Shown here: positions 24,646 to 33,465 of the stretch, one piece after another
Numbering within the stretch: position 1 is the stretch's first letter
Layout: each line of letters begins with the position of its first letter
Origin: Bacteroidia bacterium
GTDB taxonomy: Bacteria; Bacteroidota; Bacteroidia; Bacteroidales; GWA2-32-17
Assembly: GCA_016218155.1 (NCBI GenBank)
Contig: JACREQ010000047.1
Coordinates: 26,748 to 90,747, forward strand
Reading direction: 5' to 3'
DNA length: 64,000 nt
The notes under the pieces: model-generated
What the model was told of the DNA's origin: nothing
What the model saw: only the letters and a program-made list of their open reading frames with translations
The model's database searches: none
Made by a program: the position numbers and the translations under genes

Positions 24646-24740
24646 GATAGCATCAGAAGTTTCATCAATTACATTAGTGCAATTAATATTTTTATATATC
24701 TATATTTATTTATTACTTCGTTCTTTTTTATAATTATTAG

Positions 24741-25952
24741 ATGGGAACAACTTTTATAAGTGCCGACAACACCTTAGCATTATGGACTATCATTACTGCC
24801 ATTGCTGCCACTAGTATAATATTAGAACAAAAATATAAATGGGCATCAAAAATTACCGGTTGTGTTTTAGCAATGGTTATTGCTGCACTTTTCTCGAACT
24901 TTAAAATAATACCAACTGAAGCAAAGGTTTACGATGACGTTTGGACATTTTTAGTTCCAATGGCTATCCCATTATTACTGTTTAAAGCCGATATTAAAAA
25001 AATATGGAAAGAAAGCGGAAGGCTGGTTATACTTTTTTTATTTAGCTCGCTGGGAACTCTTGTAGGAACCATAGTTGGTTTTTTTGTTTTAAAAAGTTTG
25101 ATCCCATCACTATACAAAGTAGCAGCAATGATGGCAGGCTCATATGTTGGTGGTAGTGTAAATTTTATTGCAATGGCACAATCGTTCAAAGCCTCAGGTG
25201 AACTTGCATCTGCTGCAGTTGTCTCAGACAATCTTGTAATGGCTTTATATTTTTTATTATTGATTGCATTACCATCAATTTCGTTTATTATAAAATTTCT
25301 TAGTCATAAGAATGATAAAAATAAGGTTGCCGAAAATTCAAATAATAAAAGTAATTTATCAGCCGATTTCTGGAAAGCAAAAGAGATTTCGTTAAAGGAC
25401 ATTGCATTATGTATTGCACTTTCGCTTTCAATAGTATGGGTTTCTGAAGTAATATCTAGTTATTTCAGCTCTGTAATTCCTGCATCAGATATAAGCTTAT
25501 CATTTATCAGAGAATTACTGGGCAATAAATATTTAATTTTAACAACTCTCACAATGTTACTGGCTTCTTTCTTTTCAAGATTTTTTGGTAATCTTGGTGG
25601 ATCGCAGGAAATTGGAGCATTTATTATTCAGGTTTTTTTTGTTGTCATAGGAATTCCGGCTTCAGTATCATTAATAATAGAAAAATCACCATGGTTACTG
25701 GTATTTTGTGCAATTATTGTAATTATAAACCTAATCTTTACCTTATTATTCGGAAGACTATTCCGTTTCAAAATTGAGGAAGTTGTTATGGCTTCGAATG
25801 CAAATATAGGTGGACCAACAACTGCAGCTGCAATGGCAATTGCCAAAGGTTGGAATCATATGATAGTTCCGGCAATGCTTGTTGGGTCGTTAGGTTATAT
25901 ATTAGGTAATTACTTTGGAATATTTATTGGAAATCTTTTAATGCCTTTCTAA
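24741..25952 (+). CDS. DUF819 family membrane protein
   Basis: This 403-residue integral membrane protein has about ten to eleven hydrophobic helices and a short cytoplasmic loop (about residues 190-220, KNDKNKVAENSNNKS). It fits DUF819: the opening WTIITAIAATSIILEQKYKW, MAIPLLLFKADIKKIWKESG, MMAGSYVGGSVNFIAMAQSF, and the near-C-terminal NANIGGPTTAAAMAIAKGW. These glycine-rich motifs occur twice in an inverted layout, like secondary carriers. The substrate is unknown. The gene is 95 bp after the peptidase and 85 bp before the DUF5723 gene; it may have its own promoter. Confidence 0.85.
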   Translation: MGTTFISADNTLALWTIITAIAATSIILEQKYKWASKITGCVLAMVIAALFSNFKIIPTEAKVYDDVWTFLVPMAIPLLLFKADIKKIWKESGRLVILFLFSSLGTLVGTIVGFFVLKSLIPSLYKVAAMMAGSYVGGSVNFIAMAQSFKASGELASAAVVSDNLVMALYFLLLIALPSISFIIKFLSHKNDKNKVAENSNNKSNLSADFWKAKEISLKDIALCIALSLSIVWVSEVISSYFSSVIPASDISLSFIRELLGNKYLILTTLTMLLASFFSRFFGNLGGSQEIGAFIIQVFFVVIGIPASVSLIIEKSPWLLVFCAIIVIINLIFTLLFGRLFRFKIEEVVMASNANIGGPTTAAAMAIAKGWNHMIVPAMLVGSLGYILGNYFGIFIGNLLMPF

Positions 25953-25993
25953 TTTTTATTCTAAAAGAAAATTAATGATTTAGCATTATTTTT

Positions 25994-26001
25994 TATATTT
26001 G
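25994..26001 (+). promoter_or_regulatory. -7 box TATATTTG that fixes the start of the DUF5723 gene
   Basis: The box overlaps the TTG at 25999 that would give a longer protein, so translation must start downstream, at the ATG at 26038. Confidence 0.7.
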
Positions 26002-26037
26002 CTAAAATTTAACCTTAACATAATACGTTACCATATT

Positions 26038-27231
26038 ATGAAAAAATTAATAGTATGTTGCTTCATATTAATATATGGTATGTCTACTATTGCTCAGGAA
26101 ATGCTTGGTATTATAGGAAGTAATTACGCCGGAGTAAATGGTCTTTCGATGAATCCAAGCTCAATGGCAGATTCAAAATTATATCTGGATATAAATGTAC
26201 TTACTCCTAATATATTTTATCAAACCGATATGAGTAAGAATGCATTTGCAAACTTCAGACTTAACGGACCATCATTTATGGTTAACAATGGTAAACATTG
26301 TTTTGCTTTTGTTAACGCTGCAAGAACAGCCATCTCATACAAAAGAATTTCAAGTAATGATGGTTTGGCAAATCAATATAAAGTTGCTGGTCTCGCATGG
26401 GGCGAAGTTGGACTAAGTTACGCACATGTGCTTTACCGGGTTGAAAAATCAATGTGGGCTGTTGGAGCAACTGCTAAAATGCTGTTCGGTGCTGGCGGAG
26501 CCTATTACGCAACAAGCAATGCTGGTGGTTCGTTTAATAATGACCCATACGAAAATATTCGGAACAGTGGAATGTTAGGCGGTGGTGGTATGGGATACGG
26601 AAAAGGTTTTGGTTTCGACATTGGAGTAACGTATCATAAAAAGGTAAACAACGAAAGTGTAAAGCCATTTCTTAAATTATGTCAGCAAAAATATTACGAC
26701 TACAGATATAAATTTGGAATATCAATAATTGATATAGGATCATTAAGATTCTCGAAAAGTGTAAGCTCTACTAATTTTAATTACAATTTAGCCGGTCAGG
26801 ATACTATTAATAATAGTAATGACTCTACATTGCAGAGTTATAGTTCATCATTAGCAAAAGATAAATTTTCTGTTGCACTTCCCACTGCAATATGTTTTCA
26901 GTTTGATTACCATCCTGCAACAAAATCTCATAACTGGTATTTTCACGGAGCATTTGTTCAGTCGCTTGAACTTGCACAATATTCAATTAGAAGACCAACT
27001 ATGATTTCTGTTGCTCCAAGATATGAGAAACGATTATACGAAGCAAGTTTACCTATTTCAATTTCCGACTTTAAATATGTAAGGGTCGGTCTGGCATTAA
27101 GATTCTGGAAAATAACAGTTGGCACAGATAACCTTCTAGGTTCGGTAGGTGTTGGAGTAAATAAGGGCTTTGATTTATATGCTTCAATAAAGATTGATTT
27201 TCTGAAAGGAAAATGCAGGAAGAAGAAATAG
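26038..27231 (+). CDS. DUF5723 family outer-membrane-type protein
   Basis: This 397-residue protein has a signal peptide (MKKLIVCCFILIYGMSTIAQ) followed by GIIGSNYAGVNGLSMNPSSM, the hallmark of DUF5723. The rest is made of alternating aromatic beta-strands with glycine-rich turns (SGMLGGGGMGYGKGFGFDIG) and ends in a strand YASIKIDFLKGK, as in outer-membrane barrels related to the T9SS-associated PorP/SprF family. The function is unknown. I chose the ATG at 26038 because a -7 box covers the alternative TTG at 25999. A type B repeat array starts 9 bp after the stop. Confidence 0.82.
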   Translation: MKKLIVCCFILIYGMSTIAQEMLGIIGSNYAGVNGLSMNPSSMADSKLYLDINVLTPNIFYQTDMSKNAFANFRLNGPSFMVNNGKHCFAFVNAARTAISYKRISSNDGLANQYKVAGLAWGEVGLSYAHVLYRVEKSMWAVGATAKMLFGAGGAYYATSNAGGSFNNDPYENIRNSGMLGGGGMGYGKGFGFDIGVTYHKKVNNESVKPFLKLCQQKYYDYRYKFGISIIDIGSLRFSKSVSSTNFNYNLAGQDTINNSNDSTLQSYSSSLAKDKFSVALPTAICFQFDYHPATKSHNWYFHGAFVQSLELAQYSIRRPTMISVAPRYEKRLYEASLPISISDFKYVRVGLALRFWKITVGTDNLLGSVGVGVNKGFDLYASIKIDFLKGKCRKKK

Positions 27232-27308
27232 TAATAAACCCTACTTCTCGATACGTTTCACTACTCGAAGAAGCATGTGATTTTACTTTACATCACCATA
27301 AATGCAAG

Positions 27309-27322
27309 TCCGCCGCGGCGGA
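27309..27322. repeat. 14-bp GC palindrome, copy 6
   Basis: It stands before GAGTGTAATCGAGAAC, where the sister at 12141 has TTC. Confidence 0.9.
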
Positions 27323-27428
27323 GAGTGTAATCGAGAACAACAGAAACTACATAAACCTCACAAATGCTTGTTCGAGTTTATCGAGAACAACAGAAACTAC
27401 ATAACTTCACTTCTCGATACGCTGCGCT

Positions 27429-27442
27429 TCCGCCGCGGCGGA
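27429..27442. repeat. 14-bp GC palindrome, copy 7
   Basis: It stands between ACGCTGCGCT and CGAAGAAGC, where sister units have ACT. Confidence 0.9.
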
Positions 27443-27640
27443 CGAAGAAGCAAAGGGTTTAGCTCTCCTACTCCACAATGCTTGTTCGAGTATAATCGAG
27501 AACAACAGAAACTACATAACCCCACTTCTCGATACACTTCGTTACTCGAAAAAGCAACTTTGTATATATTCGAAACACGAATTAGCAAACAATTTTATTT
27601 TCACAAAAAATAATTCAAAAACATTTATTGGTATTCTTTT

Positions 27641-27648
27641 TATCTTTG
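27641..27648 (+). promoter_or_regulatory. -7 box TATCTTTG for the DUF4831 gene
   Basis: TATCTTTG matches TAnnTTTG, 36 bases before the ATG at 27684. Confidence 0.65.
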
Positions 27649-27683
27649 CTGCGTTAATCAAATTTCTAAATCTTATTTTTCAA

Positions 27684-28841
27684 ATGAAGAAACTTATTTA
27701 TTTTATTTCGCTGACTGTATTATTTGCTGCATGTTCGGGTATTCAGGTTGTTAATGTAAAATACGCTAAAAAGATTTCCAAGAATTATATGGTATATGCC
27801 CTTCCTCGTAATGTATTAGCTATTGACGTAGAAGTAACTGAAGTAAGATCAATGAGAGGACCTTATTCTGAGTATGCCGAAAAATATATGGGCATTCAGA
27901 ATGTACCACAAACAAACAAACAGGAATATTTTATTTCAAATTCAGATATAACACTTTCTGCAGAACCAGATTCGAACAACTATTATTTTGTTTTTCCTAA
28001 ATGCAGTAAAAAAATTAAAAGCTTAAACCTTACAGATAACGGCATATTACTATCTATTAATAGTACAAAAAATGAATATAATATACCTTCATTATCAAAG
28101 AACGCTAATTATAACCAACAGTATTTTCCTTCCAATATATTTACCACCCTTTCACAAAAAGAATATGTAAAAGAAATTATTGATACTGTTTGGAAGCAGG
28201 TAAAGGTTGATACCAGCTGGGTTCGTGTACCTGTTCAAAAAAAAACAATAGAGGCTCCAACATTTGAAGACAAAGCAAAAGAAGCTGCACATCATATTAT
28301 GCGTTTAAGGAAACGTCTGTTTAAACTTCTTTCCGGAGCATACAATAAGCTACCCGAAGTTAAATCGGCTGAAATAATAATAACTGAGCTAAGAAAAGAG
28401 GAAGAAGAATATCTTTCATTATTTATTGGTAAAACTTATACAAGAAAATATAATTATCGTTTCTTATATTATCCGGCAATTGAGAATTGCGGTAAAAGAG
28501 AAGTTATGGCATTTTTATACCCCGAAAAAGGGTTATTTGCCGAAAAGAGTAATAAAGCCTTACCATTAATTATAGAGGTTAACAGAAACGGTAATTTATC
28601 ACAACTTGATACTGCAATAAGCAAACATAAAAAAGCAAGTACAAAACAGGGCATTGTATATAGAATACCCGAAATGGCAACAATAAACCTTTCAGTTGGA
28701 AATAATGCATTATTAGAAAAACAATTTCCGATTGCTCAGTTTGGTATTCTAAACAATCTACCTGTAAATTCTTTAAAGGGTAATTGCAGTGATATTGAAT
28801 TTAATCCACTTAGCGGAAACATTACTAAAACCGGAAAATAA
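27684..28841 (+). CDS. DUF4831 family lipoprotein
   Basis: This 385-residue protein has a lipoprotein signal peptide with lipobox FAAC (Cys17). The mature part matches DUF4831: an opening VYALPRNVLAIDVEVTEVRS, the central IMRLRKRLFKLLSGAYNKLP and EEEYLSLFIGKTYTRKYNYR segments, and VYRIPEMATINLSVGNNALL near the end. The family is specific to Bacteroidota and has no known function; it is expected at the inner face of the outer membrane. Monocistronic with its own -7 box. Length is typical for the family. Confidence 0.85.
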   Translation: MKKLIYFISLTVLFAACSGIQVVNVKYAKKISKNYMVYALPRNVLAIDVEVTEVRSMRGPYSEYAEKYMGIQNVPQTNKQEYFISNSDITLSAEPDSNNYYFVFPKCSKKIKSLNLTDNGILLSINSTKNEYNIPSLSKNANYNQQYFPSNIFTTLSQKEYVKEIIDTVWKQVKVDTSWVRVPVQKKTIEAPTFEDKAKEAAHHIMRLRKRLFKLLSGAYNKLPEVKSAEIIITELRKEEEEYLSLFIGKTYTRKYNYRFLYYPAIENCGKREVMAFLYPEKGLFAEKSNKALPLIIEVNRNGNLSQLDTAISKHKKASTKQGIVYRIPEMATINLSVGNNALLEKQFPIAQFGILNNLPVNSLKGNCSDIEFNPLSGNITKTGK

Positions 28842-29282
28842 ATTTACACTATATATTATAGTAGTTTTCCAATAATAATATGATAGTGCAATCACTCAAA
28901 ATTACAAATAGCCTGTTAACATTAAGGTTTATTTTTTAGACTACAGATTAAAAATACGCCATAAATACTATTAATAATGACTAAAACAGGTATTGTGGAA
29001 TGCCAAAATATTTCGATTTTTTTTCAGTTTTCAATCATATTAAGAAAAAAATGACGTTTTTGAGCATTTCAGGCTAAAAACGGATGCTGTTTTGCACGCT
29101 GTTAATATACGATTTAGCACATTATTTTATTTTTTTTTATGTGCAATCACTGAATTATCAACAAGTTATTAATAGCTTAATTATTATGATAATCAATAAC
29201 TTAACCCTATATATGCCCTAAGAGGCTTTATTCTATTGCAAATTTTACTATTGTTTTAATGTTGAAACAACAGAAAACATAT
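28842..29282. other. Intergenic stretch upstream of HU, no gene seen
   Basis: About 440 bases without a supported ORF. GTGCAATCACT occurs twice (about 28885 and 29141) as a direct repeat. A DnaA-box-like TTATCAACA lies near 29156, one base from TTATCCACA. Long T and A runs occur around 29010-29050 and 29128-29138. A long regulatory leader or a small RNA is possible, but nothing in the sequence proves it. Confidence 0.4.
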
Positions 29283-29290
29283 TATCTTTG
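29283..29290 (+). promoter_or_regulatory. -7 box TATCTTTG for the HU gene
   Basis: TATCTTTG matches TAnnTTTG, 43 bases before the ATG at 29334. Confidence 0.7.
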
Positions 29291-29333
29291 TTATGTTTAT
29301 GTAAAATTAATTATTAACTAAAAACCAAACTTC

Positions 29334-29606
29334 ATGAACAAAGCAGAATTAATTGATGCAGTTGCAAAAGAATCAAAATTAACTAAAGTTGATTCAGGAA
29401 AAGCTATTGACGCTATCGTTGCTACTATTACAAAAGCACTTAAAAAAGGTGACAGAGTAGCTCTAGTTGGATTCGGTTCTTTCTCAGTAGCTAAAAGAGC
29501 TGCTAGAAACGGTCGCAACCCACAAACTGGAAAAGCTATTAAAATAGCTGCTAAAAAAGTAGCTAAATTTAAAGCTGGCGAAGGCTTAGCAAAAGCTGTA
29601 AAGTAA
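29334..29606 (+). CDS. HU family DNA-binding protein
   Basis: This 90-residue protein is a standard HU. The helical dimer part starts MNKAELIDAVAKESKLTKVD. The GDRVALVGFGSFSVAKRAAR strand region leads to the DNA-binding arm RNGRNPQTGKAIKIAAKKVA. The C-terminus is FKAGEGLAKAVK. HU dimers bind and bend DNA without strong sequence preference and help compact the chromosome. It is a single gene with a strong promoter and terminator. The related IHF-like proteins differ in length and arm sequence; HU is the better match. Confidence 0.95.
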   Translation: MNKAELIDAVAKESKLTKVDSGKAIDAIVATITKALKKGDRVALVGFGSFSVAKRAARNGRNPQTGKAIKIAAKKVAKFKAGEGLAKAVK

Positions 29607-29628
29607 GAACATTAATCTGTTCAGAAGG

Positions 29629-29659
29629 AGGCAATCTTTTAGGTTGCCTCTTTTTTTTG
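29629..29659 (+). terminator. Rho-independent terminator after HU
   Basis: GAGGCAA pairs with TTGCCTC around a CTTTTAGG-like loop and is followed by eight T. Confidence 0.92.
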
Positions 29660-29797
29660 TTTATTATTTTATTTTTTAGACTTCTTAAAATATCCCATTT
29701 ATAAGCATCATAAGCTTTTTAATTAATATTTAACATTTTTTATTTTTTAAACATTATGAACAAAAAAATATAAATTAAATATTTTGCATAATACGAT

Positions 29798-29805
29798 TAA
29801 CTTTG
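29798..29805 (+). promoter_or_regulatory. -7 box TAACTTTG for the BatA-type gene
   Basis: TAACTTTG matches TAnnTTTG, 17 bases before the ATG at 29823. Confidence 0.65.
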
Positions 29806-29822
29806 CTGCAATTATTTAAGTA

Positions 29823-31865
29823 ATGAGTTTTTTATACCCAACATTTTTATTTGCTACAGGCTTAATTGCTATTCCTATAATAATACACTTCTTTCATTTT
29901 AGAAGGTACAAAACTATTTATTTTAGTAGCTTACAATTCCTTTTCAATGTAGCAAAAGAAACACGTTCGCGAAACCGATTAAAACATTTACTTGTATTAC
30001 TTGCCAGAATACTTACAATTATTTGTCTTGTTTTCGCATTTTCACAGCCTTTCATTCCTGCAAAAAATCAAACTTCTAAAACAAATTCACCAGCAGTTGC
30101 AATTTATATCGATAATTCTTTTTCGATGAATGCCGACGGAACTAATGGAAACCTCATTGAAGAAGCAAAAAACAAAGCACTCGAAATTATTTCTGTTTAC
30201 CCTGCATCAACTAATTTTGCTTTAATTACTAATGATCTGGAACCAAAACATCAACATATCTTAAACAGCGACCAACTTATAGATTATATTTCGGCAATAC
30301 GCACATCTCCACGTTCTATTAAACTTTCTGATATTATTTTAAGAGCAAAAGATATTGCAAAAACTAACAACGAATACAATCCTGTTAACTTTTGTTTGAT
30401 TAGCGATTTTCAGAAATATTTTATCGACCCTGAAAATATTAATGCTGATTCAAGTCTTTCTTTAATGTTATTTCCATCTATTCCATTACCTGCAAAAAAT
30501 ATTTCAATAGATTCGTGTTGGTTCGAATATCCCGAACACAATATAAATCAACAGGAAAAACTTCAGGTTAAGATTGTAAATCATTCCAGAGATTCTTACC
30601 AAAATATTCCTGTAAAGTTATTTGTTAACGATTCGATTAAGACTATGAGTAACTTTTCAATCGCAGGAAACAGTAGCGAAACAATTACTTTAGCATACTC
30701 AAATATCACAAAAGGTATAATTCGTGGAAAAATTGAACTTACCGATTATCCGATAACATATGACAATTCATATTTCTTCAACTATGATGTTACCAATAAA
30801 ATTAATATACTGGCAATAAACGGAGATATTCAGTCCAAATATTTCTACAATCTTTTTAAAGACGATTCACTATTTTCTTTTACAGAGATGGCTGAGAAAA
30901 ATATTAATTTCCAGATTTTTCAATCAAATCAGGTAATAATATTAAACGGACTAAAAAATATCAGCTCAGGTTTGCATCAGGAATTAAATTCCTTTTCGGA
31001 GAAAGGAGGCAGTATTGTTTTTATTCCTCAGATAACAAACACTACTAACTATAATACATTTTTAACTTCTTACGGAATAAATACAGGAATATCTGACTCA
31101 ACAAAAAGTCAAATTGCTTCGATAAATGATAAATCACCATTCTTTAAAAATGTATTTCAAAAAATAGAAGACAATCCGCAACTTCCAACAATCAGTAAAA
31201 GCCTTGTTTTTAAAGCATCTGGCAAAAACAGATTTGATGAATTGTTAATTTCAAGAAATGGTTATCCCCTGCTCTTATCTACAGAACAAAATAAAGGAAA
31301 AATTTATGCATTCTCTTTTCCTTTCGATGATAAATCTACAAACTTTACTGTACACCCGTTATTTGTTCCAATATTTTATAGAATTTGCTCACTTAGCAAA
31401 ATAACACCTGAAATTTGTTACGAAATCTCTCCCGAAGTATCTGTTTCAGTTCAAAACTCAATTGGAGAAACCGAAAATGTAATTGAAATTAAAAATCAAA
31501 AATCAGGCGAATCATTTATTCCATCACAAATAAAAGGAAACTCTGAAATAACATTACTCCCGGGCAATCAGGTAAACTATGATGGTTTTTATGATATAGT
31601 TTTAAAAGGAAATGTTTTTAATACAGTTTCATTTAATTATAACAGAAAAGAATCTTTAGCAGACTATTTTTCGCCAGAAGAAATTAAAAATTCATTTGAG
31701 GAAAAAGGAATAAAAACTGAATTATTTAATAGTAACAATAACGAAACATTATCAAATCAATTAAAACAGAACGAACAGGGCAAACCACTTTGGAAATATT
31801 TTATTTTACTAACCTTATTTTTCATTGCTGCTGAAATTGCCTTAATCAGATTATTAAAAAACTAA
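29823..31865 (+). CDS. BatA-type membrane protein with VWA-like domain
   Basis: This 680-residue protein has the N-terminal BatA/aerotolerance region: a first membrane helix (~5-25), the FHFRRYKTIYFSSLQFLFNV stretch, RNRLKHLLVLLARILTIICL and a second helix (~55-78). A VWA-like domain follows (AIYIDNSFSMNADGT, ~95-110, with DNSxS of the metal site) and a large region with a GATase-like fold seen in this family (~300-420). A last membrane helix (~657-676) is followed by the tail LLKN. Such proteins are linked to Bat operons and cell-envelope stress in Bacteroidota, without a defined biochemical role. No other bat gene is adjacent. Confidence 0.85.
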   Translation: MSFLYPTFLFATGLIAIPIIIHFFHFRRYKTIYFSSLQFLFNVAKETRSRNRLKHLLVLLARILTIICLVFAFSQPFIPAKNQTSKTNSPAVAIYIDNSFSMNADGTNGNLIEEAKNKALEIISVYPASTNFALITNDLEPKHQHILNSDQLIDYISAIRTSPRSIKLSDIILRAKDIAKTNNEYNPVNFCLISDFQKYFIDPENINADSSLSLMLFPSIPLPAKNISIDSCWFEYPEHNINQQEKLQVKIVNHSRDSYQNIPVKLFVNDSIKTMSNFSIAGNSSETITLAYSNITKGIIRGKIELTDYPITYDNSYFFNYDVTNKINILAINGDIQSKYFYNLFKDDSLFSFTEMAEKNINFQIFQSNQVIILNGLKNISSGLHQELNSFSEKGGSIVFIPQITNTTNYNTFLTSYGINTGISDSTKSQIASINDKSPFFKNVFQKIEDNPQLPTISKSLVFKASGKNRFDELLISRNGYPLLLSTEQNKGKIYAFSFPFDDKSTNFTVHPLFVPIFYRICSLSKITPEICYEISPEVSVSVQNSIGETENVIEIKNQKSGESFIPSQIKGNSEITLLPGNQVNYDGFYDIVLKGNVFNTVSFNYNRKESLADYFSPEEIKNSFEEKGIKTELFNSNNNETLSNQLKQNEQGKPLWKYFILLTLFFIAAEIALIRLLKN

Positions 31866-32017
31866 TTTATTCCATTTCTAACTTTAGGCACTCTAAACTT
31901 TAGACACTCTAGGCACTTTCTTTTATTAAACATATATTTATTTTTTAAGCGATTAAAAAAAATCAAAAACTTATTTCCAAATTTGCAAAAAATAAAAACA
32001 CATTAAAATTTAACATT

Positions 32018-33250
32018 ATGGTTGAAACATCAGCAAAAATGACATCACATGATTTCATGGAATTAGAAGAACATTTTGGAGCTCATAATTATCATCCGCT
32101 TCCTGTAGTTTTAGCAAAAGGTGAAGGAGTTTTTATGTGGGACGTAGAAGGCAAACGCTATTATGATTTTTTGTCAGCGTACTCTGCTGTTAACCAGGGT
32201 CATTGTCATCCAAAGATTTTAAAAGCTATGGTTGATCAGGCTTCAAATCTTACATTAACTTCTCGCGCATTTTTTAACAATAAACTTGGAGTTTATGAAG
32301 AATTTGTAACTAAATTTTTTGGTTATGATAAAGTTCTTCCGATGAACTCTGGTGCTGAAGCAGACGAAACTGCACTTAAACTTTGTCGTCGCTGGGGATA
32401 TGATGTAAAAGGTATAGCAAAAGATCAGGCTAAAATAATTGTTTGCGAAGGTAACTTCCATGGAAGAACAACAACAATTATTTCTTTTTCAACAGACCCT
32501 GATTCATACAGTGGTTTTGGTCCTTTTACTCCTGGATTTGTTACAATTCCTTATAACGATTTAAAAGCTTTGGAAAAAGCTTTACAGGATCCAAACGTAG
32601 CTGGATTTTTAGTAGAACCAATTCAAGGTGAAGCAGGTGTTTTTGTTCCTGATAATGGATATTTAGCAGAAGCATTCAAACTTTGCAAAGCAAATAATGT
32701 ATTGTTTATTGCTGACGAAGTACAGACAGGTATTGCAAGAACCGGAAAACTTTTAGCTTGCGATCATGAAAATGTACATCCTGATATTTTAATTTTAGGA
32801 AAAGCTTTATCAGGTGGTTTCATGCCAGTATCTGCTGTTCTTGCAAATAATGAAATTATGTTAACCATTAAACCAGGTGAACATGGATCAACATTTGGCG
32901 GAAATCCTCTTGCATGCGCTGTAGCAGTTGCTTCTTTGGAAGTAGTAAGAGACGAGAAACTTGCAGAAAATGCAGAGAAAATGGGTAAATTATTCCGTGA
33001 TGAATTAGGAAAAATTAAAAGTGATATGATTGAACTAATCCGTGGAAAAGGATTATTAAATGCAATTATTATTAAACCTAAAAACGGTAAAGAAGCATGG
33101 GATGTTTGTGTTGCAATGAAAGATAATGGTTTGTTAGCAAAACCAACCCATCAGCATATTATTCGCTTTGCTCCTCCTCTTGTGATTAATGAAGCACAAA
33201 TTATGGAAGCTGTAGAAATCATTAAAAAATCAATTCTTCAGTTTTCGTAA
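32018..33250 (+). CDS. rocD: Ornithine--oxo-acid transaminase
   Basis: This 410-residue class III aminotransferase has [20 protein letters not shown] at its N-terminus, a hallmark of ornithine aminotransferases. [20 protein letters not shown], the [10 protein letters not shown] phosphate/PLP region, [20 protein letters not shown] (the Asp contacting the PLP pyridine) and [14 protein letters not shown] with the PLP-binding lysine follow. It converts ornithine plus 2-oxoglutarate to glutamate-5-semialdehyde and glutamate, linking arginine, proline and polyamine metabolism. An agmatinase gene lies elsewhere in the window but not in the same operon. Length is typical. Confidence 0.95.
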   Translation: MVETSAKMTSHDFMELEEHFGAHNYHPLPVVLAKGEGVFMWDVEGKRYYDFLSAYSAVNQGHCHPKILKAMVDQASNLTLTSRAFFNNKLGVYEEFVTKFFGYDKVLPMNSGAEADETALKLCRRWGYDVKGIAKDQAKIIVCEGNFHGRTTTIISFSTDPDSYSGFGPFTPGFVTIPYNDLKALEKALQDPNVAGFLVEPIQGEAGVFVPDNGYLAEAFKLCKANNVLFIADEVQTGIARTGKLLACDHENVHPDILILGKALSGGFMPVSAVLANNEIMLTIKPGEHGSTFGGNPLACAVAVASLEVVRDEKLAENAEKMGKLFRDELGKIKSDMIELIRGKGLLNAIIIKPKNGKEAWDVCVAMKDNGLLAKPTHQHIIRFAPPLVINEAQIMEAVEIIKKSILQFS

Positions 33251-33333
33251 CAAATTAATTTGTAAAATTATTAACAATTATTTTTTACAATTTTTTTAAA
33301 TTATTATATTATATATCATAGATATATAGATAT

Positions 33334-33370
33334 AAAAAAATACTGATAAATATTTTATCAGTATTTTTTT
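33334..33370 (+). terminator. Rho-independent terminator after rocD
   Basis: ATACTGATAAA pairs with TTATCAGTAT and is followed by seven T; the A run on the other side makes it potentially bidirectional. Confidence 0.8.
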
Positions 33371-33465
33371 ATCTTTTAAAAAGCAATTTTCGTCAAAATT
33401 TAATATATCCTCCTGTAACATATGAGTATTTTTACTGTATAAGAGTAAGTAAAAACACTTATAAC

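Larger units (their letters stand above)
27240..27560. repeat. Type B palindromic repeat array between DUF5723 and DUF4831 genes
   Basis: One right half (27240-27275), one left half (27305-27345) and two full units (27367-27454, 27481-27560). The left half and the first full unit carry the 14-bp GC palindrome. The short ORFs that cross this array are made of repeat sequence and are not genes. The array occupies most of the 452-bp gap. Confidence 0.9.

Noticed and set aside
27213..27613. ORFs of 63 and 103 residues in the 27.3-kb gap
   Set aside because: They read through type B repeats (repeated RRGGE and IENN-like peptides) and have no start or promoter of their own.
29150..29220. Replication origin near HU
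   Set aside because: Only one imperfect DnaA box, no cluster, and no dnaA or dnaN gene nearby.
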